This document shows positions 7,760-20,847 of a DNA stretch of 64,000 nt, in pieces (position 1 is the first letter of the stretch; each line of letters starts with the position of its first letter). Position numbers and translations under genes: made by a program. The notes below the pieces were generated by a model. The model made no database searches. It was given only the letters and a program-made list of their open reading frames with translations, and was not told the origin of the DNA. Source of the stretch: Clostridiales bacterium (lineage in GTDB: Bacteria > Bacillota > Clostridia > Peptostreptococcales > Anaerovoracaceae); assembly GCA_012841925.1 (NCBI GenBank), contig DUTT01000069.1, positions 1 through 64,000 of the forward strand, written 5' to 3'.

Positions 7760-7838
7760 GTATCCCGCTTCTCCGGCAACGAAGCGGCCATCTGCCACCG
7801 AGCTACAGCAATAACATCTATTTTATGGAGGAATCAAA

Positions 7839-8834
7839 ATGAAACAGAGAATGAGAAAAAATGTGACCCTTCTGCTTCTGCTGGCGCTGGTGCTTATGCT
7901 TTCGGCCTGTTCGGGCGGCGGCGAAGAAGTGGACGGACCGAAGATCGGCATCCTGCAGTTTGCACCGCACGCATCGCTTGACAACTGCTACGATGGCATT
8001 ATCCAGGGCCTGGCGGATGCAGGGTACGTGGACGGCAAGACGTGCAGCATCGAATTTATAAACGGCCAGGGCGAAAGCGAGACGAACTCGCTGGCGGCGG
8101 CAAACTTCGTCAACAGCGGCAAGGACATCATCATCGCCATCGCTACACCTTCGGCGATGCCGGCGTATGCCGCAGCAAAAGATGCAGGGATTCCCGTCAT
8201 CTTTTCGGCCGTGTCGGATCCCATCGGAGCAGGACTTGTGCTCGACATCGATGCACCGGGCACCGGCGCCTCCGGTACGAGCGACGGCTTAAACTACGAA
8301 GGGCAGCTCCGCATGATCCGCGCCTTCCAGCCGGATGCGACATCGATCGGCATCCTGTATACGACTTCGGAAGCCAACTCGCTGGCACAGCTTGCTAACT
8401 ATCAGGCGATCGCAGCGGATTTCGGTTTCGAAATCGTAGCGGTCGGCATCACGGATGCATCCGAAGTCGCCTCGGGCGCAGCGTCGCTTGTGGCTTCCGG
8501 GGTGGACTGCATCAACAATCTGACGGACAACAACGTCGTCAACAATTTTGCGATGGTCACGGCAGCGGCAGATCCCGCAGGCATCCCCTGCTACGGGTCC
8601 GAAGAAGAGCAGGTCGCGCGCTACGGATGCGTCGCATCGGAAACCCTGGATTACATTTCGCTGGGCCACATCACAGGCACGATGGCGGCCGAAGTGCTCA
8701 ACGGCGGCGACATCATGACGCTGCCCGTACGCCTGGTCAGCGACTCCGAACCTGTTTATTCGCAGATCAACATGGACAAGTTCGGACTGGAGCTGCCTGA
8801 AGGATATCTGGGCATCCGCGAAAGGAACGAATGA
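7839..8834 (+). CDS. trpX: ABC transporter substrate-binding lipoprotein, TrpX-like
   Basis: A 331-residue extracytoplasmic binding protein of the ABC_sub_bind (TrpX) family. The N-terminus is a lipoprotein signal: basic residues, a Leu-rich core and lipobox LSAC with Cys24 as the lipid attachment site. The mature part begins with a Gly/Glu linker and has the periplasmic-binding fold (KIGILQFAPHASLDN, IIAIATPSAMPAYAAA, SIGILYTTSEANS). In Firmicutes this family with a UGG T-box is predicted to bind tryptophan; that ligand is an inference from the leader. GGAGG precedes ATG. The operon continues with a 4-base overlap into the permease. Confidence 0.85.
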   Translation: MKQRMRKNVTLLLLLALVLMLSACSGGGEEVDGPKIGILQFAPHASLDNCYDGIIQGLADAGYVDGKTCSIEFINGQGESETNSLAAANFVNSGKDIIIAIATPSAMPAYAAAKDAGIPVIFSAVSDPIGAGLVLDIDAPGTGASGTSDGLNYEGQLRMIRAFQPDATSIGILYTTSEANSLAQLANYQAIAADFGFEIVAVGITDASEVASGAASLVASGVDCINNLTDNNVVNNFAMVTAAADPAGIPCYGSEEEQVARYGCVASETLDYISLGHITGTMAAEVLNGGDIMTLPVRLVSDSEPVYSQINMDKFGLELPEGYLGIRERNE

Positions 8835-9745
8835 TGAGCGCAAGCCAGTTTTTAGGGCTGACCGAGGTCGTCCTGCGGGAAGGCTTCATCTACGGGATCA
8901 TGGCCATGGGCGTGTACATCACGTACAAGATTCTGGACTTTCCGGATCTGTCCGTGGACGGGACGTTTCCGCTGGGCGCCTGCCTGGCGGCCGTGCTGAT
9001 CGCAGCAGGGATCAACCCCTGGGTGGTGTGCATCGTCGCATTTGCGGCGGGGGCTGCGGCCGGCTGCGTGACCGGACTGCTGCATGTCAAGCTCGGCATT
9101 ACGGATCTCCTGTCCGGCATCCTCGTGATGACCGCCATGTGGTCGGTCAACCTGATCCTGATGGGCGGTTCGGCAATCAAGCAGTTCTTTAACATGGACA
9201 CGATTTTCAACTCGGGCCCCGTGCAGCTTCTGCCTGCGGGGCTCTATCCCCACCGGCAGCTCATCATGGTGGCGCTCATCGCACTGGCGGTCAAGCTCGC
9301 GCTCGACTGGTACCTCTCGACGAAAAACGGGTTGCTGCTGCGCGCTTCGGGCGATAACAGCCAGTACGTCATCAACCTGGCCAGAGATCCGGGGTCCATG
9401 AAGATCGTGGGCCTTGCGATCGGCAACGGCTGTACGGCGCTTTCCGGTTGTATCCTGGCCCAGCTGAACCAGAATGCGGATATCAACTCCGGCAAGGGCA
9501 TGGTCGTGATGGCGCTCGCGTCTGTGATTATCGGCATCAGCGTATTTCACCGCCTGCGTTTCTTCCGCTTTGTTACCATGGCGATCCTGGGATCGATCCT
9601 GTACAAAGCCTGTCTCATGGCGGCGCTGCAGCTCGGTCTTCCCAACAGCTACTTGAAGCTGCTGATGTCCGTGCTCCTGACGATGGCCATCGTGTCGGAG
9701 CGCGTCAACCGGAAAGGAGAAAAGCATGCTGCAAAACAATCCTGA
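8831..9745 (+). CDS. trpY: ABC transporter permease, TrpY-like
   Basis: A 304-residue membrane protein of the branched-chain amino acid/BPD_transp_2 permease type with about eight to nine hydrophobic segments. Typical early motifs are GFIYGIMAMGVYITYKIL and FPDLSVDGTFPLGA, seen in TrpY/YufP-like permeases. It forms the channel for the TrpX-like binding protein and TrpZ-like ATPase. Two adjacent ATGs (8831 and 8834) are possible; AAAGGA at 8821-8826 fits the second slightly better, changing the protein by one residue. It overlaps the ATPase gene by 20 bases. Confidence 0.85.
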   Translation: MMSASQFLGLTEVVLREGFIYGIMAMGVYITYKILDFPDLSVDGTFPLGACLAAVLIAAGINPWVVCIVAFAAGAAAGCVTGLLHVKLGITDLLSGILVMTAMWSVNLILMGGSAIKQFFNMDTIFNSGPVQLLPAGLYPHRQLIMVALIALAVKLALDWYLSTKNGLLLRASGDNSQYVINLARDPGSMKIVGLAIGNGCTALSGCILAQLNQNADINSGKGMVVMALASVIIGISVFHRLRFFRFVTMAILGSILYKACLMAALQLGLPNSYLKLLMSVLLTMAIVSERVNRKGEKHAAKQS

Positions 9746-10526
9746 ATGCCCCCTCATCCGGCTGGACGACATCCACATGAACTTCAACCCGGGTACAGTG
9801 AACGAAATCGCTGTGTTCGACGGATTCAACTTTGCCATCGAACCGGGTCAGTTCGTATCGATGGTGGGTTCCAACGGCTCCGGCAAGACGACGCTTCTCA
9901 ACGTCATCTGCGGTAGCCTGCACGCCGACCGGGGTGCGATTTATCTCAACGGGAAGAACATCACCGACGTACCGGAGCACCGGCGGGCGGAAAACATCGG
10001 CCGGGTGTTTCAGAATCCGTCCGCAGGGACCTGTCCGAACCTGACGATCATGGAAAACCTGTCGCTGGCCGACACGAAGGGCGGGTCGTTCGGGCCGGGC
10101 AAGGGCGTCAACCGGAAGCGCGAAGACTACTATCGAAGCCGGCTGGAGCTGCTCGGGCTCGGGCTGGAAGACAAGCTGGACATACCGGTCGGCGCACTGT
10201 CGGGCGGGCAGCGGCAGGCGCTTGCGCTGCTGATTGCCACGATGACTCCTATCGATCTGCTGATTCTGGACGAGCATACGGCCGCGCTCGACCCGAGATC
10301 CTCCGAAACGGTCATGGACCTGACGGAACAGCTCATCGGGGAAAAGAAGCTGACCGCGCTCATGGTGACGCACAACCTGCGCTTTGCAGTCGAGTACGGG
10401 AACCGCCTCGTGATGATGCACGAAGGAAAGGCCGTCATCGACACGAAGTCCGGCAACAAGGCTTCGTGCACCGTCGACACGCTGCTCGAGACGTTCAACG
10501 CGATTTCGATCGAGTGTGGAAACTGA
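9726..10526 (+). CDS. trpZ: ABC transporter ATP-binding protein, TrpZ-like
   Basis: A 266-residue ABC ATPase: Walker A GSNGSGKT (48-55), Q-loop region VFQNPSAGT, signature LSGGQRQ (about 159-165), Walker B LLILDEHTAALDP and switch His in MVTHNL. It powers the tryptophan-type importer. The DEH after the Walker B Asp keeps the catalytic Glu. It is the last gene of the T-box operon and is followed within 15 bases by a strong hairpin terminator. Intact and of normal length. Confidence 0.9.
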   Translation: MLQNNPECPLIRLDDIHMNFNPGTVNEIAVFDGFNFAIEPGQFVSMVGSNGSGKTTLLNVICGSLHADRGAIYLNGKNITDVPEHRRAENIGRVFQNPSAGTCPNLTIMENLSLADTKGGSFGPGKGVNRKREDYYRSRLELLGLGLEDKLDIPVGALSGGQRQALALLIATMTPIDLLILDEHTAALDPRSSETVMDLTEQLIGEKKLTALMVTHNLRFAVEYGNRLVMMHEGKAVIDTKSGNKASCTVDTLLETFNAISIECGN

Positions 10527-10540
10527 CAGGAAAATAACCG

Positions 10541-10568
10541 GGAGGCAGCCCACCGGGCTGCCTCTTTG
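10541..10568 (+). terminator. Rho-independent terminator of the trp transporter operon
   Basis: A 10-bp perfect stem GAGGCAGCCC/GGGCTGCCTC (10542-10551 with 10555-10564) with a 3-base loop, followed by TTT. Confidence 0.8.
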
Positions 10569-10616
10569 TGTTATAATTTACCGCGGGACGCCGGAGAGCG
10601 GAACCGTGGAGGAACT

Positions 10617-14863
<4,247 letters not shown>

Positions 14864-14867
14864 CGAC

Positions 14868-15878
14868 ATGGACGATACGGTACTGCAACCGGGTAAACTG
14901 GATGTGGATCTTCTGGAAGATCTCGTGTTTAAAAATGTAAAGCACCGCCGGGAAGAGGTGCTCGTGCGGCCGGGCGTCGGCGAGGACTGCGCTACGCTGG
15001 ATTTCGGTCCGTACGAATGCGTCATGTCCACCGATCCAATCACGGCGGCGATTTCCGATATCGGCCGGCTCGCCGTGCACATCACGTGCAACGACATCGC
15101 CTCCAACGGCGTGGAACCGCTGGGCATCATGCTGGCGGTGATGCTCCCTCCCGGCACGACGGCAGGCGATGTGCGCCGTATCATGGAGCAGGCGGCCGAA
15201 GTGAGCGAGGAGCTCGGGGTCGAGATCATCGGAGGGCATACGGAGATCACACCGGCGGTCAACCGTCCCGTCATCGTCTCTACGGCGGTCGGGCGCGTAC
15301 ACGCCGGAGGATCGCAGCGCGCGACCGGCATGAAGCCCGGCGACTACATCTACATGACGAAGTACGCAGGCCTCGAAGGCAGCGGTATTCTCGCAAGCGA
15401 TTACGGCGATGAGCTGGCAAGCGTGCTGTCCGAAAGCGAACTCGCAGAGGCGCAGGGGTACCTGAAGACGGTCAGCGTCCTCAAGGAAGGCCTTGCGGCA
15501 GGCCGCGTCGGAACAGCGGGCATGCACGACATCACCGAAGGTGGCGTGCTCGGTGCCGTGTGGGAGCTCGCAGAAATTACAGGTGCGGGACTGCTCATAT
15601 ACGAAGAGCGCATCCCGATAACGCAGACCATCCGCAAAATCACGGATTATTTCAACATCGATCCGCTGAGGCTTATATCCTCTGGCAGCATGATGATCAT
15701 CGTCCACCCGGACCGGGTGCAGGCGCTCGAAGAGGCGCTCGCTTCTGTGAACGTGCCGTTTGCGTGCATCGGCAGCGTGCTGGCGGGCTGGGAGGGGCGA
15801 CACATCGTCCGCACAGACGGGAGTACGGAGCTGCTCGATCCCCCTTCGAGCGACGAGCTGTACAAGGTCATACGCTAG
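14868..15878 (+). CDS. AIR synthase-related protein (HypE/PurM-like)
   Basis: A 336-residue PurM/HypE-superfamily protein. The N-terminal half has GVGEDCATLDFG and MSTDPITAAISDIGRLAVH, the ATP/metal loops of the fold; the C-terminal half has GMHDITEGGVLGAVWELAE. HypE proper ends in a Pro-Arg-Ile-Cys type tail carrying the Cys that receives the carbamoyl group; this protein ends in YKVIR with no Cys, and no hyp or hydrogenase genes are near. It is therefore probably one of the uncharacterised AIR synthase-related proteins rather than a hydrogenase maturase. It starts 5 bases after ligA and is likely co-transcribed with pcrA-ligA. Confidence 0.75.
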   Translation: MDDTVLQPGKLDVDLLEDLVFKNVKHRREEVLVRPGVGEDCATLDFGPYECVMSTDPITAAISDIGRLAVHITCNDIASNGVEPLGIMLAVMLPPGTTAGDVRRIMEQAAEVSEELGVEIIGGHTEITPAVNRPVIVSTAVGRVHAGGSQRATGMKPGDYIYMTKYAGLEGSGILASDYGDELASVLSESELAEAQGYLKTVSVLKEGLAAGRVGTAGMHDITEGGVLGAVWELAEITGAGLLIYEERIPITQTIRKITDYFNIDPLRLISSGSMMIIVHPDRVQALEEALASVNVPFACIGSVLAGWEGRHIVRTDGSTELLDPPSSDELYKVIR

Positions 15879-15883
15879 CTTTC

Positions 15884-15912
15884 TTGACGAACGACCGCAC
15901 AGGTCCTATAAT
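15884..15912 (+). promoter_or_regulatory. Promoter of the SRP RNA
   Basis: TTGACG (15884-15889), 17-bp spacer, perfect TATAAT (15907-15912). It starts immediately after the preceding stop codon and points at the SRP RNA about 50 bases downstream. Confidence 0.8.
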
Positions 15913-15959
15913 GATGGGAGTAATTCCACATACGAATTGCCTCGGGATAGCTTCGCCGG

Positions 15960-16050
15960 TTGCGGCACGGGCCCTGCGCAATAAGAATCTGTGAACCTCG
16001 TCAGGTCCGGAAGGAAGCAGCGATAAGCGGAACCTCTTATGTGCCGCAGA
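15960..16050 (+). ncRNA. ffs: Small signal recognition particle RNA (4.5S-type)
   Basis: The invariant SRP domain IV is present: GTCAGGTCCGGAAGGAAGCA around 16000-16019 with the GGAA tetraloop, symmetric internal loop partner on the 3' side, and flanking helices. Terminal pairing TGCGGCAC (15961-15968) with GTGCCGCA (16041-16048) sets the approximate ends. This is the short bacterial form that lacks the Alu domain. It binds Ffh to target membrane proteins. Position just upstream of dnaX is conserved in Firmicutes. Ends are approximate by a few bases. Confidence 0.9.
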
Positions 16051-16114
16051 TCAGTCTGTATCGCGTATCGGCGGGGCTAATCGGAGGCAATTCTTTCTGA
16101 ACGGAAGGGTAATC

Positions 16115-17665
16115 ATGTATCAGGCACTGTACCGGAGCTATCGACCGGAGACATTTCAGGGACTGCTGGGGCAGGATCACATCGTCCGCGTGCTTAAAAA
16201 CCAGCTTGATGCGGGTACGACGGGTCACGCATATCTGTTTTCGGGTACGCGGGGTACCGGCAAGACGTCCACGGCCCGGATCCTGGCCAAGGGATTGAAC
16301 TGTCTGGCGCCTCAGGGAGAGCGGCCGTGCGGAGAGTGCGCCGTGTGCCGGGAAATCGCCGCTGGCGTGTTCGTCGATGTAATCGAAATCGATGCGGCGT
16401 CGAACAACGGCGTCGAAAACATCCGGGAGCTGCGCGAGAGCGTCAACTATCCGCCGGCGGTCGGACGCAAGAAAATCTACGTCATCGACGAGGCGCACAT
16501 GCTGTCCCAGGCGGCGGCAAACGCTCTGCTCAAGACGCTGGAGGAACCGCCGGCCAACATCGTGTTCATCCTGGCGACGACCGAGCCGCAAAAGTTGCCG
16601 TCTACGATTCTTTCCCGCTGCCTGCGGCTGGACTTTCACCGCGTGTCCGAAAAGGTCATCCTGGAGCGCTTTATCGAAATCTGCGACGAACTCGGAGTCG
16701 AGGCCGAGCCGGATGCGCTGGCGCTCATCGCTTCGAATGCGGACGGCTCCGTTCGGGACGGGCTGTCGCTTCTGGATCGCTGCATCGCCGGTGCCGGAGT
16801 CGTAACGCGCGAGCGCGTCCTGGAATTCCTGGGTATGTGCGGGCAGGAAGTATTTTTAGATTTGACCGGCATGGTGCTGGACCACCAGGTGGGCGAAGCA
16901 CTGCTGCTTCTGGATGGAGCGCTTGCTCAGGGCAAGGATGTCAATCAGTTTGCGCGTGACTGGGTCGAGCATTTTCGCCACCTGCTGGTCGTCAAATACG
17001 TGAGCAACCCGCAGGCGATGCTGAACATGTCGCTGGAAAACATCAAACGCCTGCAGCAGCAGGCGGAGCGCATTACGCTCGATAAGATCAAAGACAGCAT
17101 CATCGAGCTGTCGGAAGCGCTGTCGGAGGCGAAGTGGTCCACGAGGCCGAGGGTCATCGTGGAGCTTGCGATCGTACGGCTCGCTTCGGCGGGGTACGCG
17201 CAGGTGCGGCCGGTGCTACAAGAGACAGAGAAGCCGGATATGCCGGTTGCCGTCCGCCCGAAGCCGACCGGGCCTGCAGCACCGGTTCGCGATGTGCCGC
17301 AGGCAGAACCCGAAGCGTTGATTGCCGGTCCGCCTCAATCGGAGTCCATGGAACCGATTGCCAATCCGCAGCGAATTGAACCCGAGCCTCAGCCGGTGGC
17401 ACACACCGGCGAGCTGTCGTGCGAAGAGCTGTGGAATCGCGTGATGCAGGACGAGCGGATTTCGAAGATGGCCAGGACGTGCGGAAGCGTGCTCGCGGAA
17501 ATTACAGACCACCTGTTTACGGTAGAGGTCTCAAACAGCATTCAGGAAGAACAGTTTAAAAAAGAAGAAAAGCAGCTGGTCGAAGTCGTCGAGGAGTACA
17601 CGGGCAGGAAGCGCCGATTGCAGCTTCTGCTCAACGATGCGGAGACGCAGGAATCGTTTTTATAG
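16115..17665 (+). CDS. dnaX: DNA polymerase III subunit gamma/tau
   Basis: A 516-residue clamp-loader ATPase: Walker A GTRGTGKT (44-51), four zinc-binding Cys at 63, 72, 75 and 78, Walker B YVIDEAH (122-128), sensor 1 LATTEPQKL and the SRC Arg-finger motif LSRC. A Pro/Glu/Ala-rich linker (about 370-430) leads to a C-terminal tau-like region. It loads the sliding clamp and organises the replisome. No obvious slippery A-run that would suggest a programmed gamma frameshift was seen. It heads the conserved dnaX-ybaB-recR group. Confidence 0.95.
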   Translation: MYQALYRSYRPETFQGLLGQDHIVRVLKNQLDAGTTGHAYLFSGTRGTGKTSTARILAKGLNCLAPQGERPCGECAVCREIAAGVFVDVIEIDAASNNGVENIRELRESVNYPPAVGRKKIYVIDEAHMLSQAAANALLKTLEEPPANIVFILATTEPQKLPSTILSRCLRLDFHRVSEKVILERFIEICDELGVEAEPDALALIASNADGSVRDGLSLLDRCIAGAGVVTRERVLEFLGMCGQEVFLDLTGMVLDHQVGEALLLLDGALAQGKDVNQFARDWVEHFRHLLVVKYVSNPQAMLNMSLENIKRLQQQAERITLDKIKDSIIELSEALSEAKWSTRPRVIVELAIVRLASAGYAQVRPVLQETEKPDMPVAVRPKPTGPAAPVRDVPQAEPEALIAGPPQSESMEPIANPQRIEPEPQPVAHTGELSCEELWNRVMQDERISKMARTCGSVLAEITDHLFTVEVSNSIQEEQFKKEEKQLVEVVEEYTGRKRRLQLLLNDAETQESFL

Positions 17666-17686
17666 AAACACAGAGAAAGGGTAAAG

Positions 17687-18049
17687 ATGGGCAGAGGGAT
17701 GAGGGCCGGGAAAAAGTCCGGCGGCAAAGCGAAAAAAGATAACATGCAGGCGCAGATGGCGCAGCTGCAGGCCATGCAAAAGCAGATGGAGGCCGCGCAG
17801 GCCGAAATCGAAGAAAAGCAGGCCGAGGCGACGGCAGGCGGCGGAGCCGTGAGCGTGACCGTCAACGGGAAACACGAAATCGTAAATATTTCAATCCGTC
17901 CGGACGCCTGCGATCCCGACGACGTGGAGATGCTCGAAGATTTGATTTTAGTGGCAGCCAACGAAGCATTCCGGCAGATCGAGGAAATCAGTCAGTCCGA
18001 AATGAGCAAAGTGACCGGTGGCATGGGCCTGCCTCCCGGCATGTTTTAG
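17687..18049 (+). CDS. YbaB/EbfC-family nucleoid-associated protein
   Basis: A 120-residue YbaB/EbfC protein. After a basic Gly/Lys-rich N-terminus, residues 18-47 form an extended Met/Gln/Glu helix ([20 protein letters not shown]), followed by the family strands [16 protein letters not shown] and the motif [11 protein letters not shown]. The family forms dimers that bind DNA and is almost always next to dnaX and recR, as here. The [16 protein letters not shown] start is longer than usual but has a good AGAAAGGG site upstream. Confidence 0.92.
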   Translation: MGRGMRAGKKSGGKAKKDNMQAQMAQLQAMQKQMEAAQAEIEEKQAEATAGGGAVSVTVNGKHEIVNISIRPDACDPDDVEMLEDLILVAANEAFRQIEEISQSEMSKVTGGMGLPPGMF

Positions 18050-18061
18050 GCGGAGGAGAAG

Positions 18062-18661
18062 ATGAAGCATTATGCTAAGCCTCTCGCCCGGCTGATCGGG
18101 GAGCTGGCCAGGCTGCCCGGCATTGGAAACAAGAGCGCGCAGAGACTGGCGTTTCATATCCTGTCCCTGCCCGAAGCCGAAGCGCTCGCGCTGTCGGAAG
18201 CCATCGCAGAAGCCAAAGCCGGCATGCGCTACTGCTCCGTATGCGGAAATCTGACGGATCTGGACCCCTGCAGGGTCTGCTCCGACCCGTCCAGAGACGG
18301 CGGCACAGTCTGCGTCGTGGAGAGTCCGCGCGACGTTTCCGCGATGGAACGGATCAAGGAGTACCGAGGGCAGTACCACGTGCTGCACGGTGCGATTTCT
18401 CCGATGGACGGAATCGGCCCCGAGGAGATCAACCTCAAGTCGCTGATCATCCGCCTGCAGGAAAACGATGTCCGGGAAGTTATTCTCGCGACGAATCCGA
18501 ACATCGAGGGCGAAGCGACGGCGATGTACATCGCGAGACTCGTGAAGCCGTCCGGAATTAAGGTGACGCGGATTGCGCACGGCATCCCCGTCGGAGGCGA
18601 TCTGGAGTACACGGACGAGGTGACGCTTTCCATGGCGATGGAGGGTCGCAGAGAGCTGTAG
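18062..18661 (+). CDS. recR: Recombination protein RecR
   Basis: A 199-residue RecR: N-terminal helix-hairpin-helix ([18 protein letters not shown]), a Cys4 zinc finger (CSVCGNLTD and CRVC), a Toprim domain ([15 protein letters not shown], with the acidic [14 protein letters not shown]) and the C-terminal [17 protein letters not shown] segment. It acts with RecF/RecO to load RecA at gaps. It lies 12 bases after ybaB with GGAGGAG upstream. Full length. Confidence 0.97.
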   Translation: MKHYAKPLARLIGELARLPGIGNKSAQRLAFHILSLPEAEALALSEAIAEAKAGMRYCSVCGNLTDLDPCRVCSDPSRDGGTVCVVESPRDVSAMERIKEYRGQYHVLHGAISPMDGIGPEEINLKSLIIRLQENDVREVILATNPNIEGEATAMYIARLVKPSGIKVTRIAHGIPVGGDLEYTDEVTLSMAMEGRREL

Positions 18662-18705
18662 CGCAGAACAAAGCGAGGATAGAGCAAAAGAGGAAAGGAG
18701 CGCAC

Positions 18706-20064
18706 ATGAAGCTTTTGATTCAAGGCGGACGCATCATCGACGGAGCGCAGCAGATCGATCGCATTGCGAATCTGGTCGTTGCAGACGGTCGGATTGCGGG
18801 CATCACGGACGAGGATGTCGAAGCCGACTGCACGATCGATGCGAAAGGACTCATCGTCAGCCCGGGGTTTATCGATATGCACATGCACGAGGATCCGTTT
18901 GACGAGGAGCAGGGGAGACCGAAAAGCGACATTGCCCGGTCCATGGCGCTCATGGGTGTCACGACGTGCATGGGCGGCAACTGCGGCGAAAACGTCTACG
19001 CACCCGATCTCTACCTCGACGCGCTCGACCGGTTCGGCAGCTGCGTCAATCAGGGACTGTTTGCCGGTCACACGTATGTGCGCTGCGCCAGCGGCGGCAC
19101 TGACAAGTATGCGCCGGTGGATGCCGACACGCTTTCGCGCATGCAAACGCTTACGACAGAGCTGCTCGACGCAGGGTGTATGGGCGTGTCGTTCGGTGTC
19201 AAATATATCCCCGGAACGACGTGGGAGGAGATCGTCCGGCTCGCTTCGCTGTGCAAAGCGGATGACCGGCTCGTCGCCTCGCACGTGCGCAACGATGTGG
19301 GTCGTGTGTTCGACGCGGTGGCGGAGATGGCGGAGCTTGCGCGCGAAACGGGGGTGCGCGTGCAGATCTCGCACGTGGGCAGCATGGGCGGATACGGACA
19401 GATGGAGCGTTTGCTTCGCGACGTGGACCGCTATCGCAGCCAGGGTATCGACATGGCGTGCGACTGCTATCCCTACGATGCCTTCAGCACGACGATCGGC
19501 GCGACGACGTACGACGAGGGTTTTCTCGACGAGTATCAGGCGGACTACGACAGCGTCCAGCTTGTGGACGGTACGTACGGCGGGGCGCGATGCACGAAGG
19601 AAATTTTCGACTGGGCCCGCGAACACGAGCCCTGGGCGAAGACCATCGGATACTTTATGAAGCCCGAAGACATCGAGCTGGCGCTCAGGCACCCGCACGT
19701 CCTTTTAGCGAGCGACGGTCTGCGCAGCGGCGCCAAAGGCCATCCGAGAGCGGCGGGGTCGTTCCCGAGGCTCATAAGTGCCTATGTCAAGACGGGTAAA
19801 CTGCCGCTTGCGGAGGCGCTGTCTAAGATGACCCACCGGCCGGCGGAGCGTCTGAGTCTGGAAAAGAAAGGCAACTTCCGCATTGGATCGGACGCTGACA
19901 TTACGATTTTCGACCTCGACCGCATCGAAGACCGGGCGACGTACGACGAACCTTCGCTTGCTCCTGCGGGAATTGCTTATGTGTTGATTGCGGGCAGCAC
20001 CGCTGTGCAGGACGGAGAGCTCGTGGATGAAACGCTCGGGAAGTCCGTGCGTTTTGGAGAATAG
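18706..20064 (+). CDS. N-acyl-D-amino-acid deacylase (D-aminoacylase)-like amidohydrolase
   Basis: A 452-residue amidohydrolase of the D-aminoacylase subfamily. Metal ligands are recognisable: HMHED near residue 63, the Cys of GGNCGEN near 90 (this subfamily uses a Cys ligand), ASHVRND and VQISHVG supplying the later His residues, and ASDG near 344 supplying the catalytic Asp. The C-terminal FRIGSDADITIFD completes the small beta domain. The family hydrolyses N-acyl-D-amino acids or related D-amino-acid derivatives; the exact substrate is unknown. AAAGGAG precedes ATG. It is followed after 12 bases by a serine hydrolase, and the run continues to lgt, so a role in turnover of D-amino-acid-containing cell-wall fragments is a reasonable inference. 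Confidence 0.85.
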   Translation: MKLLIQGGRIIDGAQQIDRIANLVVADGRIAGITDEDVEADCTIDAKGLIVSPGFIDMHMHEDPFDEEQGRPKSDIARSMALMGVTTCMGGNCGENVYAPDLYLDALDRFGSCVNQGLFAGHTYVRCASGGTDKYAPVDADTLSRMQTLTTELLDAGCMGVSFGVKYIPGTTWEEIVRLASLCKADDRLVASHVRNDVGRVFDAVAEMAELARETGVRVQISHVGSMGGYGQMERLLRDVDRYRSQGIDMACDCYPYDAFSTTIGATTYDEGFLDEYQADYDSVQLVDGTYGGARCTKEIFDWAREHEPWAKTIGYFMKPEDIELALRHPHVLLASDGLRSGAKGHPRAAGSFPRLISAYVKTGKLPLAEALSKMTHRPAERLSLEKKGNFRIGSDADITIFDLDRIEDRATYDEPSLAPAGIAYVLIAGSTAVQDGELVDETLGKSVRFGE

Positions 20065-20076
20065 CGGGGAGATAAA

Positions 20077-20847
20077 ATGAAAAATTCACTGTTGGAGCGC
20101 ATCGCATCCCTGCCGGGGCACAACGGCATGTACTTTAAGAATCTGGTGACAGGGGAGACGATCGAATACCATTCGACCGATTCGTTCGGTCCTGCATCGG
20201 TCATCAAACTACCGGTCTTTATGCACATCGCACGGCTGATGAGCCGGGGTGACATCGGCCCGAACGAGACCATCCGGTGCCGTCACGAAGACAAGATGGG
20301 CGGATGCGGGGCGCTGCGCGCCTTTACGGACGAGCCGGACGTATCGATTGCGACGCTGTGCGAGCTGATGATCACCATCTCGGATAATTCGGCTACGAAC
20401 CTGCTGATAAACAGAATCGGTATCGAAGAGCTGGCCTTGGTGTTTAAGGACATGGGGCTCTCGGTGACGAAGCTCCACCGGGTGATGTTCGACAGCGAAG
20501 CCGCTGCGCGCGGCATTGAAAACGAGGCGGCTCCCCGGGAGATGGGCATGCTGCTCGAGCAGGTGTATCGCCGGGAGTTCGAGGACGAGGAGACGTCGGC
20601 CTACATTGAGGAAGTTCTGCTGAAGCAGCAGATCAATCACAAAATACCGGGCATCATCGGAGCGTCGGTATCTGTGGCTCACAAGACCGGTGAGGACGAC
20701 GGAATCTCCAACGATGTGAGCATCGTGTATGCGCCGGAGCCGTTCGTGCTGTGCTTTATGGGCAACGAGACGTTTGTACCGGACTTCGAAGCGTTTATGC
20801 GCCAGGCATCGTACGACTTGTACGTGGCCTGTGGAGGCAGCCTGTGA
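20077..20847 (+). CDS. Class A beta-lactamase-fold serine hydrolase, cytoplasmic, no Glu166 motif
   Basis: A 256-residue protein with the penicillin-recognising fold: S41-V-I-K44 as the SxxK nucleophile, S102-D103-N104 as SDN, and K203-T204-G205 as KTG. The omega-loop ExxLN motif that carries the deacylating Glu of true class A beta-lactamases is absent; the matching region reads LHRVMFDSEAAARGIENEAAPREM. There is also no signal peptide. It is therefore unlikely to confer beta-lactam resistance and is more likely a cytoplasmic peptidase, esterase or amidase of the beta-lactamase2 family. Position between a D-aminoacylase-like gene and lgt supports a substrate with D-amino acids. The stop overlaps the lgt start by one base. 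Confidence 0.8.
   Translation: MKNSLLERIASLPGHNGMYFKNLVTGETIEYHSTDSFGPASVIKLPVFMHIARLMSRGDIGPNETIRCRHEDKMGGCGALRAFTDEPDVSIATLCELMITISDNSATNLLINRIGIEELALVFKDMGLSVTKLHRVMFDSEAAARGIENEAAPREMGMLLEQVYRREFEDEETSAYIEEVLLKQQINHKIPGIIGASVSVAHKTGEDDGISNDVSIVYAPEPFVLCFMGNETFVPDFEAFMRQASYDLYVACGGSL

Noticed and set aside
7460-7798. A 112-codon minus-strand frame over the trp transporter leader.
   Set aside because: It is antisense to the T-box riboswitch and has no ribosome binding site or family.
14868-15878. Hydrogenase maturation protein HypE.
   Set aside because: It lacks the essential C-terminal Cys tail and any hyp/hydrogenase neighbours.
20077-20847. Beta-lactamase resistance gene.
   Set aside because: The Glu166/ExxLN motif and a signal peptide are both absent, so a secreted class A beta-lactamase is unlikely.
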